DNA from: Caryophanales bacterium
Lineage (GTDB): Bacteria; Bacillota_I; Bacilli_A; RFN20; CAG-826
DNA: 6,139 nt
Direction: 5' to 3'
Assembly (NCBI GenBank): GCA_028726925.1
Contig: JAQYPI010000010.1
Location: 1 to 6,139 of the forward strand
The position numbers and the translations under genes are program-made. A model generated the notes under the pieces. The model was not told where the DNA came from. It worked only from the letters and a program-made list of their open reading frames with translations, and made no database searches. Below, piece after piece: positions 1 to 5,088 of the stretch; the stretch's first letter is position 1; the number at the start of each line of letters is the position of its first letter.

Positions 1-1012
1 GAAGGAGGTCGACTTGGCAATCAAGCGGGCGGATTTCGTCGACTTTGCGTCCGTCGGGGCGGATCTTCTCTTCGGTGATGAGGCGGCGGACCTCGGCGGC
101 GACCATGCCCTCGAGGATGTCGTTGACCATGAGCATCGACATCTTGTGGTCATGCTCGTCCTCGTATTCGCGGTGGTCGTAATCCTCGATGATTTCCTTT
201 TTGAGGGCATCGACCGCGTCTTGGCGCTCGAGCTTGTCGAAGATGGAGATCGCTTTCTTGAGGCGCTCGCCGATGCGGGCATCGATGTCGGCCTTGATGG
301 CGGGATCGGCCTGATAAAGCTGGATTTCGCGCTTGGGCTTGCCGATCTGGGCGATGATTTCCTTTTGCCAGGCGCAGAGTTTCTTGATGGCCTCGAAGCC
401 GAACATGATGGCGTCGAGCATCTCTTCCTCGGGGACTTCGGCGGCGCCGGCTTCGACCATCATGATGGCTTCTTCCGTGCCGGCGACAGCGAGGTTGATG
501 TCGCTTTGGGCGGATTGTTCTTCGGTCGGATCGATGATGAGTTCGCCATTAACGCGGCCGACGTAGACGCCGGCGACCGGCCCGTCAAAGGGGATGTCGG
601 AGACGCAGAGGGCAAGGGAGGCGCCAAGCATCCCGGTCATTTCCGGGGTGTTGTCGCGGTCGCAAGACATGACGGTCGCGACGATCTGGACCTCGTTGCG
701 GAAGCCGTCCGCGAAAAGCGGGCGGATCGGGCGGTCGATGAGACGAGCGGAAAGGGTCGCGTGCTCGCCGGGGCGGCCTTCGCGGCGGAGGAAGGATCCC
801 GGGATCTTGCCGACCGCGTAGGATTTTTCTTCGTAGTTGACGGTGAGGGGGAAGAAATCGCCCTCCTTGGGTTCATCGGCGCAGCAGGCGGTCGCGAGAA
901 CGACCGTGTCGCCGAAACGGACGAGGACAGACCCATCGGCCTGTTTCGCGATTTCGCCGTTCTCGACGGAAAGCTTCCGCCCGGCGAATTCGGTTTCGAA
1001 TACTGTTTTCAT
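1..1012 (-). CDS. pnp: Polyribonucleotide nucleotidyltransferase (PNPase), N-terminal part, cut by window edge
   Basis: This gene encodes PNPase, the phosphorolytic 3'-to-5' exoribonuclease that degrades mRNA to nucleoside diphosphates and can work in reverse. The ATG is at 1012-1010 and 337 codons are visible; the C-terminal half lies beyond position 1. The first RNase PH fold spans about residues 5-140 and contains KIPGSFLRREGRPGE (residues 69-83) followed by RLIDRPIRPLF (90-100), the PNPase signature. An alpha-helical linker domain covers roughly 150-310. The second RNase PH core begins at IRPDGRKVDEIRPLD (317-331), so the window stops just as the catalytic core starts; the KH and S1 domains are not visible. 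A Shine-Dalgarno AAAGG lies 8 nt before the ATG. The gene follows rpsO, as in many bacteria, but the rpsO terminator and a separate candidate promoter suggest largely independent transcription. Identification is very secure; nothing in the visible half looks broken. Confidence 0.97.
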   Translation of the reverse strand, partial: MKTVFETEFAGRKLSVENGEIAKQADGSVLVRFGDTVVLATACCADEPKEGDFFPLTVNYEEKSYAVGKIPGSFLRREGRPGEHATLSARLIDRPIRPLFADGFRNEVQIVATVMSCDRDNTPEMTGMLGASLALCVSDIPFDGPVAGVYVGRVNGELIIDPTEEQSAQSDINLAVAGTEEAIMMVEAGAAEVPEEEMLDAIMFGFEAIKKLCAWQKEIIAQIGKPKREIQLYQADPAIKADIDARIGERLKKAISIFDKLERQDAVDALKKEIIEDYDHREYEDEHDHKMSMLMVNDILEGMVAAEVRRLITEEKIRPDGRKVDEIRPLDCQVDLL

Positions 1013-1043
1013 TCTTTTTTCCTTTATTCTAAAACGCCATTAA

Positions 1044-1103
1044 GGATACCACTCTTTAGAGTGATAGCCTAGAGGAAACGTGGATTTCTTTCATCTTCCT
1101 CTT
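1044..1103 (-). promoter_or_regulatory. Two tandem hairpins in the pnp 5' leader
   Basis: Reading the minus strand as RNA, hairpin 1 pairs AGAGGAAG (1102-1095) with UUUCCUCU (1078-1071): 8 bp ending in a G-U, with a 16-nt loop. Hairpin 2 pairs GGCUAUCACUC (1069-1059) with GAGUGGUAUCC (1054-1044): 11 positions with one mismatch and one G-U around a UAAA loop. The two are separated by a single base, and the pnp Shine-Dalgarno lies about 20 nt further on. No U-tract follows, so these are not terminators. In E. coli the pnp leader folds into stem-loops cut by RNase III and used by PNPase for autoregulation; a similar role here is inference from position and shape only. Confidence 0.5.
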
Positions 1104-1131
1104 TTGGGTTCCCCATGAATGTTCCAAAGGG

Positions 1132-1161
1132 ATTATTCTGATATAGAACAACATATGTAAG
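1132..1161 (-). promoter_or_regulatory. Candidate pnp promoter
   Basis: On the minus strand a -35-like CTTACA (1161-1156, 4 of 6 to TTGACA) is followed by an 18-nt spacer and a -10-like AATAAT (1137-1132, 5 of 6 to TATAAT). A start near 1125 would give a leader of about 110 nt containing the two hairpins. A promoter is expected because the rpsO terminator lies directly upstream. The boxes are moderate, so the exact position is uncertain. Confidence 0.4.
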
Positions 1162-1173
1162 AAAACGTTTTCT
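1160..1173. promoter_or_regulatory. 14-bp palindrome resembling a cre/LacI-family operator, upstream of pnp
   Basis: AGAAAACGTTTTCT is a perfect 14-bp palindrome centred on CG, the hallmark of LacI/GalR-family operators. Against the B. subtilis CcpA cre consensus TGWAARCGYTWNCW it matches 13 of 14 positions. It overlaps the outer edge of the candidate pnp -35 box. The match is direct; binding by a CcpA-like or other LacI-family regulator is inference. Confidence 0.4.
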
Positions 1174-1189
1174 CCCTTTTAAGAGTATG

Positions 1190-1215
1190 AAAAAAGACCC
1201 CTTTCGAGGTCTTTT
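1190..1215 (-). terminator. Rho-independent terminator of rpsO
   Basis: On the minus strand AAAAGACCTC (1215-1206) and GGGGTCTTTT (1201-1192) form a 10-bp stem with one G-U pair around a GAAA tetraloop. The T residues of the 3' arm run on to 1190, giving six consecutive Ts. It begins 6 bases beyond the rpsO stop codon and separates rpsO from the pnp control region. Some read-through into pnp is possible, as known for rpsO-pnp in E. coli. Confidence 0.88.
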
Positions 1216-1221
1216 CGTCTC

Positions 1222-1491
1222 TTACTTGCGGAGCCCGAGCTTCTTGATGAGGGCCGCGTAGCGGTCCGCGTCGGTGGAGCGGAGGTAGTCCAAGAGGCTG
1301 TGACGCTTGCCGACCAAGATGAGGAGGGCGCGGCGGGCGCCGGCATCCTGCTTGTTGGCCTGAAGGTGGGCGGTCAAATCCTTGATGCGGGCGGTGAGGA
1401 GGGCAACCTGAACCTCGGGGGATCCGGTGTCTTTCTCGTTCTTGCCGTACTCTTTGATGATCGCGGAAGTCACGTCTTTGGTGAGTGCCAT
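1222..1491 (-). CDS. rpsO: 30S ribosomal protein S15
   Basis: S15 is a primary 16S rRNA-binding protein of the small-subunit platform. The product is 89 residues, the same length as E. coli S15. Family hallmarks are DTGSPEVQVALLTARI (residues 21-36), LLDYL (66-70) and the C-terminal IKKLGLRK. The ATG at 1491 is preceded by AGGAG with a 9-nt gap. The gene has its own promoter and a structured leader upstream and a strong terminator downstream. One oddity: the usual DHHSRRGL segment (residues 49-56) reads DAGARRAL here, so His50, His51, Ser52 and Gly55 are replaced, as is His46 (Asn). Asp49, His42 and the Arg53-Arg54 pair are kept. The reading frame is intact and family identity is certain; the meaning of the substitutions is open. 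Confidence 0.97.
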   Translation of the reverse strand: MALTKDVTSAIIKEYGKNEKDTGSPEVQVALLTARIKDLTAHLQANKQDAGARRALLILVGKRHSLLDYLRSTDADRYAALIKKLGLRK

Positions 1492-1500
1492 GTTCGTTTT

Positions 1501-1570
1501 CTCCTTTCTTTGTTACTTGGCTTCCCGAAGCGGGATCAAGGAGAGAATGGTCTCCACCTCGAAAAGCTGC
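1501..1570 (-). promoter_or_regulatory. rpsO 5' leader with two adjacent hairpins
   Basis: From the predicted start near 1570 the leader runs about 79 nt to the ATG. In RNA sense it contains GGAGA (1555-1551) pairing with UCUCC (1544-1540) over a 6-nt loop. Next comes CUUG (1540-1537) with CAAG (1519-1516), enclosing GCUU (1531-1528) and AAGC (1523-1520); CCCG/CGGG (1534-1531 with 1527-1524) is an alternative inner stem. The Shine-Dalgarno AGGAG is at 1505-1501. S15 represses its own mRNA through leader structures in several bacteria, with different folds in different lineages. Such a role here is inference, and the fold was made by eye. Confidence 0.45.
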
Positions 1571-1576
1571 GGGGAA

Positions 1577-1605
1577 ATCATACGGGTTAACGCTTTAAGA
1601 AGCAA
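1577..1605 (-). promoter_or_regulatory. rpsO promoter
   Basis: On the minus strand TTGCTT (1605-1600) and TATGAT (1582-1577) are separated by exactly 17 nt, a strong housekeeping-sigma promoter. The start is expected near 1570. It places rpsO and its leader under control separate from the upstream Nudix gene. Confidence 0.75.
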
Positions 1606-1619
1606 GGGTTTTCGCTTCT
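1598..1619. repeat. Inverted repeat over the rpsO -35 box
   Basis: AGAAGC (1598-1603) and GCTTCT (1614-1619) are 6-bp inverted arms with a 10-nt loop, 26 bases beyond the Nudix stop codon. One arm overlaps the rpsO -35 box. It could be a weak Nudix terminator (no real T-run follows) or an operator; chance is also possible for arms this short. Confidence 0.25.
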
Positions 1620-1645
1620 AAGTTCGTCTTCCCCCAATTGTCGTT

Positions 1646-2158
1646 TCATTCCTCAGAAAAGGCGCGCAAAGCGAGGAATTCGCGATGGTAGAGCCCGGCG
1701 ATTTCGGGCTTGGTCTCTCGGAACGTCTCGTACGACTCGAAAATCGCCAAGGCTTCTTGAAACGGGACCCATTCGAACGATAAACCGAGCTTCTTCTCGT
1801 TCTCCGTAAGTTTCCTTCTTGTTTCACCGCCCGCTTCCTGGCAACGGAAATAATGGTTTACGAAATGCATGGATCCAAAATATTCATCAAGAATCAGAAA
1901 TTCGTCCCCGGGGACAACCAAAATGCCGGTTTCTTCCGCGAATTCCCGGGTCAAGCACTCCTGAAGTTCTTCGTCTTGCTCGATGCCCCCGCCGGGAATC
2001 ATGTAATTTCCCGAGACGCGGAAACGAACAAGAAGGATCTTTCCTTCGCGGATAAGAATCCCTCGGCATGCGGATCTTTCTTTCAACACCTCACCGGAGA
2101 AATCCGGTTGGACCAGACGAATCTTCTTTGCCTCTTCCATGGATTTCACTATATCCAT
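1646..2158 (-). CDS. Nudix hydrolase family protein
   Basis: Nudix enzymes cleave nucleoside diphosphates linked to another moiety (such as oxidised dNTPs, ADP-ribose or dinucleotide polyphosphates) using divalent metal ions. The Nudix box GX5EX7REUXEEXGU matches exactly, from the second Gly of MIPGGG to REFAEETGI (residues 57-79 from the chosen start), including the metal-binding REXXEE core. A strand-rich part (about 33-55) precedes it and a second sheet region follows, consistent with one Nudix fold. I chose the ATG at 2158 (170 aa) because GGAG lies 5 nt upstream; an in-frame TTG at 2182 with AGGGG nine bases before it would add eight residues. The substrate cannot be told from sequence. 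Three hand-counted 60-base lines give 43, 48 and 55% GC, lower than two lines from typA, so later acquisition is possible. It reads towards rpsO. I see no convincing promoter for it in the shared region with typA. Confidence 0.9.
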   Translation of the reverse strand: MDIVKSMEEAKKIRLVQPDFSGEVLKERSACRGILIREGKILLVRFRVSGNYMIPGGGIEQDEELQECLTREFAEETGILVVPGDEFLILDEYFGSMHFVNHYFRCQEAGGETRRKLTENEKKLGLSFEWVPFQEALAIFESYETFRETKPEIAGLYHREFLALRAFSEE

Positions 2159-2235
2159 CTCTTCTCCGTTTTTCACCAACAAGATACTCTTCCCCTAAGT
2201 TTCCTTTTCATCCAAGAAAAGGAGAGCTGGCTTTC

Positions 2236-2259
2236 TTTTCACCCGTGAAAACGCTTTTC
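2236..2259. promoter_or_regulatory. Overlapping inverted repeat and cre-like site upstream of typA
   Basis: TTTTCAC (2236-2242) and GTGAAAA (2245-2251) form 7-bp inverted arms with a CC centre. Overlapping this, TGAAAACGCTTTTC (2246-2259) matches the CcpA cre consensus TGWAARCGYTWNCW at 12 of 14 positions and shares the GAAAACG core with the palindrome upstream of pnp. It ends 13 bp before the typA -35 box. Binding by a LacI-family regulator is inference. Confidence 0.35.
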
Positions 2260-2268
2260 CCGAAACCG

Positions 2269-2296
2269 ATTCTTGCTATCGCACGTACGCAAGAAT
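2269..2296. promoter_or_regulatory. 28-bp operator-like inverted repeat over the typA promoter
   Basis: ATTCTTGC (2269-2276) and GCAAGAAT (2289-2296) are perfect 8-bp inverted arms 12 nt apart. The left arm covers most of the typA -35 box, and the right arm ends at the first base of the -10 box. Two-turn spacing over the core promoter is typical of a repressor operator. No regulator is identified. Confidence 0.4.
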
Positions 2297-2301
2297 AAAA
2301 T
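2273..2301 (+). promoter_or_regulatory. typA promoter
   Basis: TTGCTA (2273-2278) and TAAAAT (2296-2301) lie 17 nt apart. A start near 2308 would give a short leader of about 26 nt carrying the GGGAGGA Shine-Dalgarno (2320-2326). Confidence 0.7.
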
Positions 2302-2333
2302 GTGCGCCGGCAAAAAACCGGGAGGACCCCTTT

Positions 2334-4175
2334 ATGAACATGAGAAACATCGCCATCATCGCGCACGTCGACCATGGCAAGACAACGCTCGTCAACGCGT
2401 TGCTCGAGAAATCCGGGACCTTCCGCGACAACGAAGCCGTCATGGACCGCGTGATGGACAGCAATCCCCAGGAAAGGGAACGCGGCATCACGATCCTCGC
2501 CAAGACGACCTCGATCGTCTACAAAGACACCAAGATCAATATCGTCGATACCCCGGGGCACGCAGACTTCGGCGGTGAGGTCGAGCGCATCATGCACATG
2601 GTGGACGGCTGCCTTTTGCTCGTCGATGCCTTCGAAGGCACGATGCCCCAAACGCGCTTCGTCCTCAAGAACGCCCTCGAGAACCACATTAAGCCGATCG
2701 TCGTCATCAACAAGGTCGACCGCCCGAACGCCGATCCCCAAAAAGCGGTGGACGAGGTCCTTGACCTCTTCATCCAGCTCGGCGCCCCCGATGACCTGCT
2801 CGATTTCCCGGTCGTCTACGCTAGCGCCCTCAACGAGACTTCTTCTTATTCCCCGGACCCCGCGACCCAAGCCCCGGGCATGGATCCCATCTTCGAGACC
2901 ATCCTCAAGGAAATCCCGGAACCTAAGTGCGACCCTTCGGCCCCGTTCCGCTTCCAGCCGGCTTTGCTCGACTATAACGGTTTTGTCGGCCGCATCGGCA
3001 TCGGCACGATCCGCGGGGGCAAAGCCCGCGTCGGGGACACCATCTCGGACATTGATCAGGACGGCCTTCCCCACGACTTCAAGATCATGAAGCTCTATAC
3101 CTTCCTCGGTTTGCGCCGGATCGAGGTCGACGAAGTCGCCTGCGGGGACATCTGCGCCATCGCGGGCTATGACAAGATGAACGTCGGCGACACCTTCTGC
3201 GCCCAAGGCGTGAACGATCCCCTCCCGCGCCTCCGCGTCGACGAGCCGACCCTCCAGATGGAATTCGGGACCAATTCGAGCCCCTTGCGCGGGCAAGACG
3301 GCAAATTCGTGACCGCCCGCGTCATCGAGGACCGTCTCTTCCAGGAAGTCCAGCGCGATGTCTCCCTCCGCTTCTGCCGCATTCCCAACACGGAAAGCTG
3401 GACCGTTAGCGGCCGCGGGGAACTCCACCTCGGTGTTCTCATCGAAACGATGCGCCGCGAAGGCTATGAGCTCGAGGTGAGCAAGCCCCACGTCATCATC
3501 AAGGAGATCGACGGGGTGAAATGCGAGCCCTACGAAGACCTCCAAATCGACGTCCCGACCGAATTCGTCGGGGACATCATGCAGACGCTTGGGGAACGCG
3601 GCGCCTCCTTGGTCGACATGGTCGATTCCAACGCCCAAACCCGCCTTACCTACGTGATTCCTTCTCGCGGCCTCCTCGGTTTCGTCAACAACTTCCTGAC
3701 CCTCACGAAGGGGTATGGCATCATCAACCACACCTTCCGCGAATACCGCCCGATGTACGGCAAGACCGTCGGGGAACGCGCGATCGGCGTCCTCGTCTCC
3801 GTCGACGCCGGGCCCGCGACCCCCTATTCCATCGAGAAAGTCGAGGAACACGGCACCATGTTCATCCTGCCGGGCACCACGTGCTACGAGGGGATGATCG
3901 TCGGGGAACACCGATACCCGACCGACCTCGCGGTCAACGTCACCGCGGCCAAGCCGCAATCGAACGTCCGTTCCTCCAACAAAGACCAGACGGTCGTCCT
4001 CAAATCCCCGCGCCGCATGACCCTCGAGGCGTGCCTTGACTACATCAACAGCGACGAGCTCGTGGAAGTCACCCCAACCGCGTTCCGCATGAGGAAGCGC
4101 ATCCTCTCCACCCCGGAACGCAAGAAATTCGACGCGAAGAAAAAGGCCCTCGCCGAGGCGGAGGCCAACTCCTGA
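2334..4175 (+). CDS. typA: Translational GTPase TypA/BipA
   Basis: TypA (BipA) is a cytosolic, ribosome-associated GTPase of the EF-G/LepA class linked to ribosome assembly and stress or low-temperature growth. The 613-aa product is full length for the family. G motifs are AHVDHGKTT (residues 10-18), ERERGITI (47-54, switch I), DTPGH (72-76), NKVD (126-129) and SAL (164-166). Domain II follows at about 205-300, then EF-G-like domain III (around VSGRGELHLGVLIETMRREG, 358-377) and domain V-like (around LQIDVPTEFVGDIMQTLGERG). The BipA-specific C-terminal domain includes LPGTTCYEGMIVGEHR and LVEVTPTAFRMRKRIL, with a short charged tail. The ATG at 2334 has GGAGG 8 nt upstream; a second ATG two codons later is less well spaced. 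It is monocistronic by layout, with its own promoter and terminator, and it interrupts the usual ribF-rpsO neighbourhood in reverse orientation. Confidence 0.97.
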   Translation: MNMRNIAIIAHVDHGKTTLVNALLEKSGTFRDNEAVMDRVMDSNPQERERGITILAKTTSIVYKDTKINIVDTPGHADFGGEVERIMHMVDGCLLLVDAFEGTMPQTRFVLKNALENHIKPIVVINKVDRPNADPQKAVDEVLDLFIQLGAPDDLLDFPVVYASALNETSSYSPDPATQAPGMDPIFETILKEIPEPKCDPSAPFRFQPALLDYNGFVGRIGIGTIRGGKARVGDTISDIDQDGLPHDFKIMKLYTFLGLRRIEVDEVACGDICAIAGYDKMNVGDTFCAQGVNDPLPRLRVDEPTLQMEFGTNSSPLRGQDGKFVTARVIEDRLFQEVQRDVSLRFCRIPNTESWTVSGRGELHLGVLIETMRREGYELEVSKPHVIIKEIDGVKCEPYEDLQIDVPTEFVGDIMQTLGERGASLVDMVDSNAQTRLTYVIPSRGLLGFVNNFLTLTKGYGIINHTFREYRPMYGKTVGERAIGVLVSVDAGPATPYSIEKVEEHGTMFILPGTTCYEGMIVGEHRYPTDLAVNVTAAKPQSNVRSSNKDQTVVLKSPRRMTLEACLDYINSDELVEVTPTAFRMRKRILSTPERKKFDAKKKALAEAEANS

Positions 4176-4199
4176 GCAAGGTTCGCCTTGCTCTTTTTT
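4174..4199 (+). terminator. Rho-independent terminator of typA
   Basis: GAGCAAGG (4174-4181) and CCTTGCTC (4186-4193) form a perfect 8-bp stem around a TTCG loop, followed by six Ts (4194-4199). The stem starts inside the typA stop codon TGA, and the T-run overlaps the stop codon of convergent ribF. On the minus strand the hairpin has no U-tract after it, so it looks one-directional. Confidence 0.93.
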
Positions 4200-5088
4200 A
4201 TAGCTCGAGGGAACGGGCCCAGGCGGAATCCTTGGCGAGTTGATCCGCGAGTTCTTCCTTCGAGGCGAATTTCCTTTCGTCTCTCCCGCGGCGCAAAAAA
4301 GCGATGTAGACGGTCGCATCGTAGCAATCCCCGTCGAAATCGAGCATGTGGGACTCAACAAGCGGCTCGTCCAAACCCCCGAACGTCGGGTTCTTGCCGA
4401 CGTTGACAATCGAAAGGTGAGGGATGCCGCGAACATAGGTCAAACCCGCGTAGATCCCTTCTTTTGGCAAGACGTAGCGGGCGCTTGGAGCGAGGTTCGC
4501 GGTCGGGAAGCCGATCGTGCGCCCGAGTTCCTTGCCATGGATCACCTTGCCAGCAATCTCATAGGGGCGGCCAAGCATCGACGCGGCTTGCTCGACATTC
4601 CCTTCCTTGAGGAGTTCCTTGATCCTCGTCGTGGAGATTTTCTCCGCGTCTTGGAGGACGGTCGGGGCGACGATGGTCTTGAAATGGGCACGCAGATCCT
4701 CGATGGTGCCGCTTGCCCCTTTCCCGAAGCGGTAATCTTCCCCCACGACCACGAGTTCGGTCCCAAGGGGAGCCAAAACAGAATCGATGAATTCTTTGGG
4801 GGATAAGGAAAAGAACCGGGAATCCGTCTCGAGGATATAGGCTTTGTCTAGGCGCATGGAGGCGGCCAGGCGGCACTTCTCTTCTAGGGGGGTCAGGCAT
4901 TCCTTTTCCTCCCCTTTGAAGGGGCAGGAATCGAGGAACAGGACGGCGCTTGGGCCGCGGGATTCGAGGGCGCAGGCGCGAAAGAGGGCCTGATGGCCAA
5001 GATGGACCCCGTCGAAAAAGCCAAGGGCGAGGCCAAGGCCTTCTTCCCTTGGGGGGAGGGCATTTAAGGAAAAGCGGACGATATCCAT
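4198..5088 (-). CDS. ribF: Bifunctional riboflavin kinase / FMN adenylyltransferase (FAD synthetase)
   Basis: RibF phosphorylates riboflavin to FMN and adenylates FMN to FAD. The 296-aa product has the N-terminal nucleotidyltransferase domain with GFFDGVHLGH (residues 23-32), EDYRFGKGASG (117-127) and ISTTRIKELL (151-160). The C-terminal riboflavin kinase domain has GKVIHGKELGRTIGFPTANL (180-199), including the PTAN nucleotide/metal motif. It continues with NVGKNPTFGG (229-238) and VESHMLDFDGDCYD (244-257), where Glu245 is the expected catalytic base. Length and motifs are complete. The ATG at 5088 overlaps the truB stop by one base (TGATG), so translation is probably coupled; a GAGG lies about 9 nt upstream. 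It converges with typA, leaving 22 bp between the stop codons, and no minus-strand terminator is visible after it. No RFN riboswitch or internal promoter is apparent. Confidence 0.96.
   Translation of the reverse strand: MDIVRFSLNALPPREEGLGLALGFFDGVHLGHQALFRACALESRGPSAVLFLDSCPFKGEEKECLTPLEEKCRLAASMRLDKAYILETDSRFFSLSPKEFIDSVLAPLGTELVVVGEDYRFGKGASGTIEDLRAHFKTIVAPTVLQDAEKISTTRIKELLKEGNVEQAASMLGRPYEIAGKVIHGKELGRTIGFPTANLAPSARYVLPKEGIYAGLTYVRGIPHLSIVNVGKNPTFGGLDEPLVESHMLDFDGDCYDATVYIAFLRRGRDERKFASKEELADQLAKDSAWARSLEL

Noticed and set aside
14..1072. 352-codon plus-strand open frame over pnp
   Set aside because: It is the antisense shadow of pnp; the product is a repetitive D/G/A/V/L string with no motif, and PNPase signatures are clear on the minus strand.
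1598..1619. Strong terminator for the Nudix gene
   Set aside because: The 6-bp arms have a 10-nt loop and no T-run after them; I kept it only as a low-confidence repeat.
1853..2248. 131-codon plus-strand open frame over the Nudix gene
   Set aside because: It overlaps the Nudix box coding region antisense; the exact Nudix motif on the minus strand shows which strand is real.
2208..4436. 742-codon open frame on the minus strand, antisense to typA
   Set aside because: It mirrors the typA codons. Its translation is low in complexity (rich in D, G, V, A, H) with no domain, while typA on the plus strand is a perfect family match. GC-rich third positions explain the lack of stops.
4240..4806. 188-codon plus-strand open frame over ribF
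   Set aside because: It lies wholly inside ribF on the opposite strand, with no Shine-Dalgarno and no recognisable motif.
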